NCBI RefSeq assembly: GCF_900187975.1
Contig: NZ_FZPC01000011.1
Coordinates: 62,001 to 126,000 of the forward strand
From: Pseudomonas delhiensis
Lineage (GTDB): Bacteria > Pseudomonadota > Gammaproteobacteria > Pseudomonadales > Pseudomonadaceae
Direction: 5' to 3'
Length of the DNA: 64,000 nucleotides
The notes under the pieces are model-generated. The model saw nothing but the letters and a program-made list of their open reading frames with translations, searched no databases and had not been told where the DNA came from. A program made the position numbers and the translations under genes. This document shows, piece after piece, positions 7,558-16,352 of this stretch. Each line of letters starts with the position of its first letter. The stretch's first letter is position 1.

Positions 7558-10500
7558 ATGGCGCATACGGAGCATACCGGTCAACTGCATTCTCAACCGG
7601 GCGTGCCGGAGCCTGGCTTTTCCCCGAAAAAAACCAGCCACCACCACCGCTTCCTGCTGCTGTTCCTCTTCGTCCTGCCCCTGCTGGCGGCGATGGGCGC
7701 GGCGCTGCTGTACGAGGCGCGCACTTCCAAGCTGCAGGCCCGCGAACTGGCGCGCCTGGCCGGCGAGCTGACCTGGCAGGTCGGCGCCGGCGCCAGCGAC
7801 CAGGTAGTCTACCCGAAGGACGGCCCCTTCGACCGCCGCCTGGGCTACCTGCAACTGCCGGACTTCCTGCAGCGCCTGCACGAGCGCGACTTCGTCACCC
7901 TCGACCAGGCGCGCTTCTCCCCCGCCCTGCTGCAGTACGCCGGCTACGGCATGTTCCCGCCCTACGCCGAGAAGGCCCAGGCCGGTATCGACATCAGCGA
8001 CTGCCGCGGCCTGCCGATCTACAACTTCCGCTACCCGCAGCGGCTCTACGCCAGCTACGACGCCATCGCCCCGCGCATCGTGCAGAGCCTGCTGTACATC
8101 GAGAACCGCGACCTGCTCGACGCCAGCCGCCCCTACCTCAACCCGGCCATCGACTGGAGCCGCTTCACCCAGGCCGCCGTGGCCCAGGCCGGGCGCCTGG
8201 TGGGCATGGGCAACCACGCCCCCGGCGGCAGCACCCTGGCCACGCAGATCGAGAAGTACCGCCACTCGGTGGACGGCCGCACCAACTCCATCCGCGACAA
8301 GCTGCGGCAGATGGCCTCGGCCAGCGTGCGCGCCTACCAGGGCGGCGCCGAGAACCTGCCGGCGCGGCGCAACGTGGTGCTCACCTACCTCAACTCGGTG
8401 CCGCTCTCGGCGCAGCCGGGCTACGGCGAGGTCAGCGGCCTGCCCGACGGCCTGTGGATCTGGTACGGCGCCGACTACCAGGAGGTCAACCGCCTGCTCG
8501 CCGCGCCCGCCGGCACGGGCGCCGAGCTGGAGGCCCAGGGCCGGGCGCTGCGCCAGGTGGTGTCGCTGATGATCGCCCACCGGCGCCCTTCCTACTACCT
8601 GTCGCGCGGGCGCAAGCCGCTGGGCGAGCTGACCGACAGCTACCTGCGCCTGCTGGCCCAGGCCGGGGTGATCGAGGCGCCGCTGCGCGATGCCGCGCTG
8701 GCCCAGCGCCTGGAGTTCCGCGACCCGCAGAACCAGCCGACGGTGCAGCCGCTGGAGCCGAACAAGGGTGTGAGCCTGGCCCGCACCCGCCTGGCCGGCA
8801 TGCTCAACGTGCCGCTGTATGACCTGGACCGCCTCGACCTGAGCTTCAGCACCACCCTGCAGGACGAGCTGCAGAACAAGGTCAGCGCCTACCTCAAGCG
8901 ACTGGCCGACGCGGACTTCGCCGCGCAGATCGGCCTGTTCGGCGAGCACCTGCTGTCCAAGGACAAGACCGCCGACGTGCGCTACAGCTTCGTGCTGTTC
9001 GAGCGCACCGCCGACGGCAACCGCGTGCGCGTGCAGACCGACAGCACCGACCAGCCCTTCGACATCAACGAGGGCAGCAAGCTGGAACTGGGCTCCACCG
9101 CCAAGCTGCGGGTGCTGTCCAACTACCTGGAGCGCATCGCCGACCTGTACCGCGCCTACACCGGCAAGCCCGCCGCCGAACTGCGCAAGGTGCCGGTGGA
9201 GCCGCTGGACTTCATCACCCGCTGGTCCATCGACTACCTCATCGCCAACCCCAACGCCGACCTCTCGGCCATGCTCGCCGCGGCCATGCAGCGCAAGTAC
9301 TCGGCCAGCCCCTACGAGAGTTTCTTCACCGGCGGCGGCGTGCACACCTTCTCCAACTTCCGCCGGGAGGACAACGGGCGCATCCCCACCCTGCTCGAAG
9401 CCCTGCGTGAGTCCATCAACCTGCCCTTCGTGCGCCTGCTGCGCGACCTGGTGCGCCACGACATGTACCAGAAGGACGGCAACAAGCTGACCGTGCTGCA
9501 GGACGACAAGGACCCGCGTCGGCAGTTGTACCTGGACCGCTTCGTCGACCAGGAAAGCCGCGTCTACCTGCTGCGCTTCTGGCAGAAGTACCGCGGGCAG
9601 AACGCCGACGAGCGCCTGGACACCTTCCTCGACGGCCTGCGCCCCTGGCCGGTGCGCCTGGCGGCGATCCACCGCTACCTGCAGCCCCGGGCCGACCAGG
9701 CGACCTTCGCCGCCTTCCTCCAGGACCGCCTGAAGCAGAGCCACTACACCGGCGAGAAACTCACCGACAAGCGCATCGCCGACCTCTACAAGCGCTACGG
9801 CCCCGGCGCCTTCGACCTCAACGACCAGGGCTACGTGGCCCGCGTGCACCCGCTGGAGCTGTGGCTGCTGGGCTACCTGCAGCGCCAGCCGCAAGCCAGC
9901 TTCGCCGACGCGGTGGCCGCCAGCAACGCCGAGCGCAAGCAGGTCTACGGCTGGCTGTACAAGTCGCGCTACAAGGCCGCCCGCGACAAGCGCATCCGCA
10001 TCATGCTGGAGGTGGAGGCCTTCCTCGACATCCACCAGCAATGGAAGCAGCTGGGCTACCCCTTCGACCACCTGGTGCCCTCGCTGGCCACCGCGCTGGG
10101 CAGCTCCGGCGACCGCCCGGCGGCGCTGGCCGAGCTGATGGGCATCATCCTCAACGACGGCATCCGCCTGCCGACCCTGCGCATCGACAGCCTGCACTTC
10201 GCCGCCGGCACGCCCTACGAGGTGAGCCTGGCGCCGCAGGCCAACGTCGGCACCCGGGTGATGACCTCGGAGGTGGCCAGCACCCTGCGCGACTCGCTGT
10301 CCCAGGTGGTCGACCAGGGCACCGCGCGGCGCCTGTCCGGCAGCTTCCGCCGCGACGACGGCAGCGCGCTGGTGATGGGCGGCAAGACCGGCACCGGCGA
10401 CAACCGCATCGAAAGCTTCACCCGCGGCGGCGCGGTGAAGAGCTCGCGGGCGCTGAACCGCACCGCGACCTTCGTGTTCTACCTCGGCCCGCGGCACTTC

Positions 10501-10668
10501 GGCACCCTCACCGCCTACGTCGCCGGCAGCGCCTCGAGCAACTTCAAGTTCACCTCGGCGCTGCCGGTGCAGGTGCTCAAGGGCATGGCGCCGATGCTGC
10601 AGCACTACCTGGAGCCGGGCACCGAGTGCCACGCCCCCCAGGACACGCTGCGGGTGAGCTGGCTGTGA
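7558..10668 (+). CDS. Bifunctional penicillin-binding protein-like GT51 transglycosylase/transpeptidase
   Basis: 1036-residue protein anchored by one membrane segment (residues about 33-52) with the rest periplasmic. A GT51-type glycosyltransferase domain lies near residues 160-330: the first-motif glutamate is E182 (IENRDLLD, normally EDRxFxxH) and GGSTLATQ is at 223-230 (normally GGSTITQQ). A transpeptidase domain follows, with SxxK at S513-K516 (GSTAK), SxN at S619-N621 (SINLPF) and KTGT at 943-946, so all three penicillin-binding motifs are present. About 250 residues are inserted between SxN and KTG. The GT51 motif 1 is degenerate, so polymerase activity is uncertain. The preceding ATG at 7288 is rejected because it would add 90 non-homologous residues. 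Probably linked functionally to the downstream patatin gene. Confidence 0.8.
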   Translation: MAHTEHTGQLHSQPGVPEPGFSPKKTSHHHRFLLLFLFVLPLLAAMGAALLYEARTSKLQARELARLAGELTWQVGAGASDQVVYPKDGPFDRRLGYLQLPDFLQRLHERDFVTLDQARFSPALLQYAGYGMFPPYAEKAQAGIDISDCRGLPIYNFRYPQRLYASYDAIAPRIVQSLLYIENRDLLDASRPYLNPAIDWSRFTQAAVAQAGRLVGMGNHAPGGSTLATQIEKYRHSVDGRTNSIRDKLRQMASASVRAYQGGAENLPARRNVVLTYLNSVPLSAQPGYGEVSGLPDGLWIWYGADYQEVNRLLAAPAGTGAELEAQGRALRQVVSLMIAHRRPSYYLSRGRKPLGELTDSYLRLLAQAGVIEAPLRDAALAQRLEFRDPQNQPTVQPLEPNKGVSLARTRLAGMLNVPLYDLDRLDLSFSTTLQDELQNKVSAYLKRLADADFAAQIGLFGEHLLSKDKTADVRYSFVLFERTADGNRVRVQTDSTDQPFDINEGSKLELGSTAKLRVLSNYLERIADLYRAYTGKPAAELRKVPVEPLDFITRWSIDYLIANPNADLSAMLAAAMQRKYSASPYESFFTGGGVHTFSNFRREDNGRIPTLLEALRESINLPFVRLLRDLVRHDMYQKDGNKLTVLQDDKDPRRQLYLDRFVDQESRVYLLRFWQKYRGQNADERLDTFLDGLRPWPVRLAAIHRYLQPRADQATFAAFLQDRLKQSHYTGEKLTDKRIADLYKRYGPGAFDLNDQGYVARVHPLELWLLGYLQRQPQASFADAVAASNAERKQVYGWLYKSRYKAARDKRIRIMLEVEAFLDIHQQWKQLGYPFDHLVPSLATALGSSGDRPAALAELMGIILNDGIRLPTLRIDSLHFAAGTPYEVSLAPQANVGTRVMTSEVASTLRDSLSQVVDQGTARRLSGSFRRDDGSALVMGGKTGTGDNRIESFTRGGAVKSSRALNRTATFVFYLGPRHFGTLTAYVAGSASSNFKFTSALPVQVLKGMAPMLQHYLEPGTECHAPQDTLRVSWL

Positions 10669-10828
10669 GGCCGCCGGCCGGCGCCCAACGCGCCGCCGCG
10701 GCCTGAACCCGGGAAAGGCCAGGGAAGCACGGCGCCAAGGGTTCGGCGCCGGGAGGTCCGGCCGGCCGTCAGCATGACCTGGCGCGGCGCCCCTTGCCGC
10801 GCGGGTCCGGGAGCCGGAGGGCACCGCC

Positions 10829-13800
10829 ATGCCGCGCCGCCATGCGAACCTCAGGGACCAGGAACAGGCGCTGCTGCGCCAGCGCCGCGCCCAGGCCGGC
10901 ATCGACGTGCCGGCGGACTTCAGCTGGGGCCTGGCCCTCTCCGGCGGCGGCGTGCGCAGCGCCACCTTCAACTTCGGCCTGCTGCGGGCGCTGGCCAAGA
11001 ACCACGTGCTCAAGCGCTTCGACTACCTGTCCACGGTGTCCGGCGGCGGCTACGTCGGCGCCATGCTCGGCCGCCTGTACGGCCCCGCCCAGGGCGCCCG
11101 CGAGGTGGAGAACGGCCTGGCGGCGGACGACTCGCTGCTGCTCTGGTGGCTGCGCAACAACGGCCGCTACCTGGCCCCGGCCGGCGGCCGCGACCTGCTG
11201 ATGGCCGGCGCCTCGATGCTGCGCGGCTTCATGGCCACCCAGCTGGAGATCGGCATCCTGCTGCTGTGCATCGGCATGTTCACCGTGCTGCCCCACGTGC
11301 TGCTGGGGCTGGTGGGCACGCCGCCGGTGTTCCTCGGCAACCTCTGGTCGCTGTGGTTCCTCCTCGTGCCGCTGTTGCTGCTGGCCGCCGGCGCGCTGTG
11401 CTGGGCCTACTGGTTCAGCCGCGACCGCCAGGACCACGCCCTGCGCGACCTGCTCTCGGTGCTGCTGGCCCTGCTCGCCGCGCTGGCCCTGGCGGTGCAG
11501 GGCCTGTGGCCGCAGCTGCAGAGCGACATCGAGCTGGGCCCGCGGCTACTGGCCTACGCCACCCTGGTCGGCGCCCTGCTGATCGCCCCGCTGGGCTGGC
11601 TGCTGCGCCTGCCGCTGCGCGCCTGCCCGCCGGACCAGCAGCGCCTGCGCCTGACCCACTGGCTGGGCTGGGTGCTGCTGGGCGGCGCCGGGGTCCTGCT
11701 GCTGGGCGCCTGCGAGGCTGCCACCTGGCACTTGGTCGTGCGCCTGCGCGAGAGCGGCAACTTCACCCTCATTTCCTCCAGCGTGCTGGGCTCCACGGGC
11801 CTGGCCGTGGTGCTGCTGCGCGCCCTGCTGCCGACGCTGCTGGAGCGCCTGCGCCAGCAGGGCCTGCCCACGGCCTATGGCAGCCAGCTGGCCAACCTGC
11901 TGGGCCTGGCCCTGCTGGCGTTCCTGCTGCTGGCCTGGCTGACGCTGCTGCAGGCCTTCCTCTACCTGGGCGGCAACCTGCTCAGCCCCGGCGCCGCCAT
12001 GCAGCCCTGGCTGCCGCTGCTGTACTGGGCCCTGGTGCTGGCCGCGCTGGGCTTCTACATCGGCATCAGCGGCGCCAACCTCACCCAGTTGAACCTCGCC
12101 TCGCTGCACTACTTCTACCGCTCGCGCCTGGCCCGCACCTACGTCGCGGTGGCCAACCACGGCGGCCCCGAGGCGCGCTTCCCGGCCTCGCTGCTGGTGC
12201 CGGCCGAGCGCCGGCTGATCGAGGGCATCGAGTCGCTGCGGGAAATCCTCCCCGGCGACGACGTGGCCCTGGGCGACTACCAGCCGCACGCCTACGGCGG
12301 GCCGCTGCACCTGATCAACTGCTGCATCAACCAGACCCTCGACGACCGCACCCACAGCTACAACGCCGACCGCAAGGGCGTGGCGCTGACCGTCAGCGCC
12401 CTGGGCGTGGAGACCGGCACCCACGGCCCGCAGGCGCCCGAGGGGCTGGAGCGCGGCAGCCTGGCGCAATGGGCGACCATCTCCGGCGCCGCGCTGAGCA
12501 CCGGCATGGGCTCGCGCACCAGCGCCGGGCTGGCCGCGCTGGTGTTCATGACCGGCCTGCGCCTGGGCTTCTGGCTGCCCAACCCGACCCGCGCCGCCGA
12601 GACCGGCTGGCGCGCGCGCCTGGCCAAGTACCTGGCCACCCGCGCCGAGATGCTCGCCCAGTTCCCCGGCCTGCGCGCGCCCTTCTGGTACCTGTCCGAC
12701 GGCGGCCACTTCGACAACAGCGGCGTCTACGCCCTGCTCAAGCGCGAGGTCGACCTGATCGTCGCCAGCGACTGCGGCGCCGACCCGCGCTACCTGTTCG
12801 AGGACCTGGAGAACCTGGTGCGCAAGGCCAAGATCGACTACGACGCCGACATCGAGTTCATCGACCCACAGAGCCTGGCCCGCGTCTCCGGCGGCGACGC
12901 GCGCCCCCTGCTGTTCGGCACCCCGGAGTCCATCTCGCCGGATTGCGGCCGCGAGTACCTGCTGCTGGCGCGCATCACCTACGCCAGCCACAGGCGCGGC
13001 ACCCTGCTGGTGGTCAAGCCGCACCGCTGCGACTCGCCGCTGCTGGAGCTGCCCTTCGACCTGGTGGGCTACGCCGACCGCAACCCGGCCTTCCCGCAGC
13101 AGGGCACCGACGACCAGTTCTTCGACGAGAGCCAGTGGGAGGCCTACCACCAGTTGGGCCTGGCCCTGGGCTCGGTGCTCAGCCGCGACTTCCTCCAGCG
13201 CCTGCCCGGCTGGGCCGACCTGGCCAGCATCGTGACCCTCACCGCGGTCGGCCAGCCGGCCCCGGCCAACGCCCCGAACCGCCGCCAGCGCATCGCCCAG
13301 AACGTGCGCACCACCCTCGGCGTGGGCCTTTCCGCCAGCCTGGTGGTGGCGCTCTGGCAGGGCCTGGAGCAGTACCGCGGCAGCATCGCCGACAGCGAGT
13401 CGAAGTACGCCAGCCAACTGGAGGCCATCGCCGACCTCTACGCCAAGGGCAACAAGGTCAGCGACGCCCTGCGCACGCGCATCGGCCACCTGGAGAACTT
13501 CGCCAGCCGCAACGGCCTGTCGGTGGAGTTCGCCAGCGACATGCGCACCCTGTTCGAGCGCGCCAGCACGGCCTGCGCCAACGGCACCGAGTCGGCCGAC
13601 TGCAACTACCTGCGCCAGCTCACCAGCGACCCGCACCCCAACAGCCCGGTGCAGCAATACTGGTTCGGCTTCACCCCGCTGCCGGAAGACAACCCGGCGC
13701 TGGCCAGCGCCCCGCCGCCCCCTCCGCCACCACCACCCGCGGCGCCGGCATCGGCCCCGCCGGTCGCCGCCGAGATGGCGCCACCACCGGCCATGACGGC

Positions 13801-14185
13801 CGGCGCCGCGCCCACTCCCGCGGCGGAACCGGAGGGCAACCCCTGCGTGCGCGAAGGACGGCGGCCGGTGGTGCTCTACACGCAGATCTACTCGTCCGAC
13901 GAACAGCGCCCGGCGCGGGACTTCCTCAAGCTGCTGGAAGGCAGCGGCATCAGCACCCCGGGCATCGAGAACGTGGTCAGCGCCGCCACCCGCCGCGGCT
14001 CGCCCCCGCCGCTGCCCTGGCCGCGGCCGACCTTCATCTACCACGCCCGCCGCGACGGCGAATGCGCACGCTGGCTGGCGCAGAAGTTCAGCGACAGGGC
14101 CGTGGCCCTGCCCCTGGCGGCCAGCCTGCAGGCCTCGCCCGGGGTGATCGAGTTCTGGCTGCCGGCGCAGGCCAAGCCCAATTGA
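10829..14185 (+). CDS. Patatin-like phospholipase with membrane insertion and proline-rich linker
   Basis: 1118-residue patatin-family acyl hydrolase. The oxyanion motif SGGGVRS is near residues 38-44; the nucleophile is S71 in STVSGGGYVG; the catalytic aspartate is D624 in DGGHFDN. Between them sits a large insertion with many hydrophobic helices (about residues 130-430), so the enzyme is predicted to be membrane embedded, unlike ordinary soluble patatins. Near residue 960 comes a run of nine prolines and an Ala/Pro linker, then a separate 110-residue C-terminal domain (RPVVLYTQIYSSDEQRPARD). GGAGG precedes the ATG. It lies 160 nt after the penicillin-binding protein gene. Substrate is unknown; a role in envelope lipid turnover is an inference. 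Confidence 0.82.
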   Translation: MPRRHANLRDQEQALLRQRRAQAGIDVPADFSWGLALSGGGVRSATFNFGLLRALAKNHVLKRFDYLSTVSGGGYVGAMLGRLYGPAQGAREVENGLAADDSLLLWWLRNNGRYLAPAGGRDLLMAGASMLRGFMATQLEIGILLLCIGMFTVLPHVLLGLVGTPPVFLGNLWSLWFLLVPLLLLAAGALCWAYWFSRDRQDHALRDLLSVLLALLAALALAVQGLWPQLQSDIELGPRLLAYATLVGALLIAPLGWLLRLPLRACPPDQQRLRLTHWLGWVLLGGAGVLLLGACEAATWHLVVRLRESGNFTLISSSVLGSTGLAVVLLRALLPTLLERLRQQGLPTAYGSQLANLLGLALLAFLLLAWLTLLQAFLYLGGNLLSPGAAMQPWLPLLYWALVLAALGFYIGISGANLTQLNLASLHYFYRSRLARTYVAVANHGGPEARFPASLLVPAERRLIEGIESLREILPGDDVALGDYQPHAYGGPLHLINCCINQTLDDRTHSYNADRKGVALTVSALGVETGTHGPQAPEGLERGSLAQWATISGAALSTGMGSRTSAGLAALVFMTGLRLGFWLPNPTRAAETGWRARLAKYLATRAEMLAQFPGLRAPFWYLSDGGHFDNSGVYALLKREVDLIVASDCGADPRYLFEDLENLVRKAKIDYDADIEFIDPQSLARVSGGDARPLLFGTPESISPDCGREYLLLARITYASHRRGTLLVVKPHRCDSPLLELPFDLVGYADRNPAFPQQGTDDQFFDESQWEAYHQLGLALGSVLSRDFLQRLPGWADLASIVTLTAVGQPAPANAPNRRQRIAQNVRTTLGVGLSASLVVALWQGLEQYRGSIADSESKYASQLEAIADLYAKGNKVSDALRTRIGHLENFASRNGLSVEFASDMRTLFERASTACANGTESADCNYLRQLTSDPHPNSPVQQYWFGFTPLPEDNPALASAPPPPPPPPPAAPASAPPVAAEMAPPPAMTAGAAPTPAAEPEGNPCVREGRRPVVLYTQIYSSDEQRPARDFLKLLEGSGISTPGIENVVSAATRRGSPPPLPWPRPTFIYHARRDGECARWLAQKFSDRAVALPLAASLQASPGVIEFWLPAQAKPN

Positions 14186-14230
14186 GGTGGCACCGAAATG
14201 CTCCTACGAAAAGCCATGCGCACCGGTATG

Positions 14231-14618
14231 GTAGCGCGCCCTGCGCGCGAAATCGCGGGCAGGGCCCGCTCCTACAGGTTGCCGGGAGACACGGTATTCC
14301 TCCCCCGTAGGAGCGGACCTTGTCCGCGATAGCCGGCCATCCCGGCGCGATTCGCGGATGAGATCCGCTCCTACGCTGCCCCACCACGCCATTCCCATGT
14401 AGGAGCGCGCCCTGCGCGCGATTTCGCGGGCAGGGCCCGCTCCTACAGGTTGCCGGGAGACACGGTATTCCTCCCCCGTAGGAGCGGATTTTGTCCGCGA
14501 TAGCCGGAGGTTCAGGCGCGATTCGCGGATGAGATCCGCTCCTACGCCGCGCCACCCACGCCATTCCCCTGTAGGAGCGCGCCCTGCGCGCGATTTCGCG
14601 GGCAGGGCCCGCTCCTAC
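14231..14618. repeat. Alternating REP array (B-A-B-A-B)
   Basis: Five REP palindromes in a row: B (14231-14275, with a damaged left edge), A (14307-14374), B (14399-14446), A (14478-14545), B (14571-14618). The whole B-linker-A-linker module repeats with a period of about 170 bp, and the linkers (GTTGCCGGGAGACACGGTAT; CACGCCATTCCC) are also conserved, so the module was duplicated as a unit. It separates the patatin gene from the convergent VF530 gene. Confidence 0.92.
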
Positions 14619-14636
14619 AGGTTGCCGGGGTATTGG

Positions 14637-14879
14637 TCACACCGGACCATCCGCTCGACCCTTCCCACGCACCATCTGCACGTAGAGCTTCTCCACCTGC
14701 TCCCGCGCCCAGGGCGTGCGGCGCAGGAAGGTCAGGCTGGACTTGATGCTGGGCTCGCTCTTGAAGCAGCGGATGTCGATGCGCCTGGCCAGGCCTTCCC
14801 AGCCGTACTGCTCCAGCAGGCGTTCGAGGATGGCCTGCAGGGTCATGCCGTGCAGCGGGTCCTTGGGTGTTTCGCTCAT
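14637..14879 (-). CDS. VF530-family small protein (DUF2132)
   Basis: 80-residue protein of the VF530/DUF2132 family, named after a Vibrio fischeri structure. Family-typical stretches are DPLHGMTLQAILERLLEQYG, IDIRCFKSEPSIKSSLTFLR and TPWAREQVEKLYV. Members adopt a small helical fold proposed to bind DNA; the biological role is unknown. Its length is normal for the family. The stop codon lies only 18 nt beyond the last REP element, so the repeat array forms the 3' flank of its transcript. Confidence 0.88.
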   Translation of the reverse strand: MSETPKDPLHGMTLQAILERLLEQYGWEGLARRIDIRCFKSEPSIKSSLTFLRRTPWAREQVEKLYVQMVRGKGRADGPV

Positions 14880-15110
14880 GGTCGGGCTTCGTCGATGCGG
14901 AAAATGCGCGCACCTTAGCAGCAAGCCGCCAGGCGCGCAGCCCGGGCACAGACAGGCGCCCGGCATGCGGCGTAGAATGGCCGCCGCGACCGCCGCATCC
15001 CCCATACCTACAACGACGCCTCTTCGCCCGCACGCACCGGCCCCTCGACGCCGGGACATCGCGCGTGGCCGGGGGACTCGGCCTGAGCCCCACCCCCACT
15101 CAGGATTCCC

Positions 15111-16301
15111 ATGCACAACCCGCAAGACACCCGCGCCGGCAGTTGGCTGAACGTCATCGCCCTGGCCATCGCCGCCTTCATCTTCAACACCACCGAGTTC
15201 GTCCCGGTGGGCCTGCTCAGCGACATCGGCCGCAGCTTCGACATGCGCCCCGAGCAGGCCGGGCTGATGCTCACCCTGTACGCCTGGGTGGTGTCGCTCA
15301 CCTCGCTGCCGCTGATGCTGGCCACGCGCAACATGGAACGGCGGCGCCTGCTGGTGGCGATCTTCTGCCTGTTCATCGGCAGCCATCTGCTCTCCGGCGT
15401 CGCCTGGAGCTTCACCACGCTGATGCTCAGCCGCTTCGGCATCGCCTTCGCCCACGCGGTGTTCTGGTCGATCACCGCGTCCCTGGCGGTGCGCGTGGCG
15501 CCGCCCGGCCAGCAGGCGAAAGCCCTGGGCCTGCTGGCCACCGGCACCATCCTGGCGATGGTCCTGGGCATCCCCCTGGGCCGCGTGCTGGGCGAGGCCA
15601 TGGGCTGGCGCGCGACCTTCCTGGCCATCGCCGGCGTGTCGCTGCTGGTGGTGCTCTGGCTGGCCCGCGCGCTGCCGCTGCTGCCCAGCCAGAACTCCGG
15701 CTCGCTGCGCAGCCTGCCGGTGCTGCTGCGGCGCCCGGCGCTGGTGTCGCTGTACGTGCTCACCGTGCTGGTGATCACCGCGCAGTTCACCGCCTACAGC
15801 TACATCGAACCCTTCGCCCGCGAGGTGGCCGCGCTGGACAGCCAGCGCACCACCCTGCTGCTCCTGCTGTTCGGCGGCGCCGGGCTGTTCGGCTCGATCC
15901 TCTTCAGCCGCTACAGCGAGCGCTTCCCGCGGGCCTTCCCGTGCGTCGCCATCGCGGTGCTGGGCAGTTGCCTGCTGCTGCTCCTGCCGCTGGCCCGCGA
16001 GCCCCTGGCGCTGCTCGGCCTGAGCCTGTTCTGGGGCGCCGCCATCCTCTGCTTCGGCCTGGCCCTGCAGGCCAAGGTGCTGATGCTGGCCCACGACGCC
16101 ACCGACGTGGCCATGGCCATGTTCTCCGGGTTGTACAACGTCGGCATCGGCGGCGGCGCGCTGCTGGGCAGCCGGGTGGTCGGCGGCATCGGCCTGGCGC
16201 AGATCGGCAACGTCGGCGGCGCCTTGGCCATGGCGGGCCTGGCGCTGTGCCTGTTCGCCTGCTGGCGCTATGCCCAGGCGCTGCGCGGCGGGCACCCATG
16301 A
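15111..16301 (+). CDS. sotB: Sugar efflux transporter SotB (MFS)
   Basis: 396-residue major-facilitator exporter, close to E. coli SotB (YdeA), which exports arabinose and other sugars or IPTG-like compounds. It has 12 predicted membrane helices. Diagnostic stretches: [20 protein letters not shown] in helix 1, [40 protein letters not shown], and [20 protein letters not shown] near the C-terminus. The length matches the family. It stands alone, convergent with putP. Confidence 0.9.
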   Translation: MHNPQDTRAGSWLNVIALAIAAFIFNTTEFVPVGLLSDIGRSFDMRPEQAGLMLTLYAWVVSLTSLPLMLATRNMERRRLLVAIFCLFIGSHLLSGVAWSFTTLMLSRFGIAFAHAVFWSITASLAVRVAPPGQQAKALGLLATGTILAMVLGIPLGRVLGEAMGWRATFLAIAGVSLLVVLWLARALPLLPSQNSGSLRSLPVLLRRPALVSLYVLTVLVITAQFTAYSYIEPFAREVAALDSQRTTLLLLLFGGAGLFGSILFSRYSERFPRAFPCVAIAVLGSCLLLLLPLAREPLALLGLSLFWGAAILCFGLALQAKVLMLAHDATDVAMAMFSGLYNVGIGGGALLGSRVVGGIGLAQIGNVGGALAMAGLALCLFACWRYAQALRGGHP

Positions 16302-16336
16302 AAAAGGCCGCGGCCCCTTGCGGGACCGCGGCCTTG
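16301..16336 (-). terminator. Terminator between convergent sotB and putP
   Basis: A 14-bp GC-rich stem (AAGGCCGCGG pairing with CCGCGGCCTT) with a TTGC-type loop. On the minus strand it is followed by TTTTT, as expected for termination of putP; it may also stop sotB transcription in the other direction, where the downstream T-tract is weak. Confidence 0.85.
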
Positions 16337-16352
16337 GGTACAGCTCAGCGGA

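Noticed and set aside
7522-11013. Very long open frames antisense to the penicillin-binding protein gene (and similar long antisense frames over fadE, the patatin gene, lon, sagS and others)
   Set aside because: They arise from the high GC bias, have V/Q/A/G/H-rich low-complexity translations, lack ribosome sites and overlap well-supported genes.
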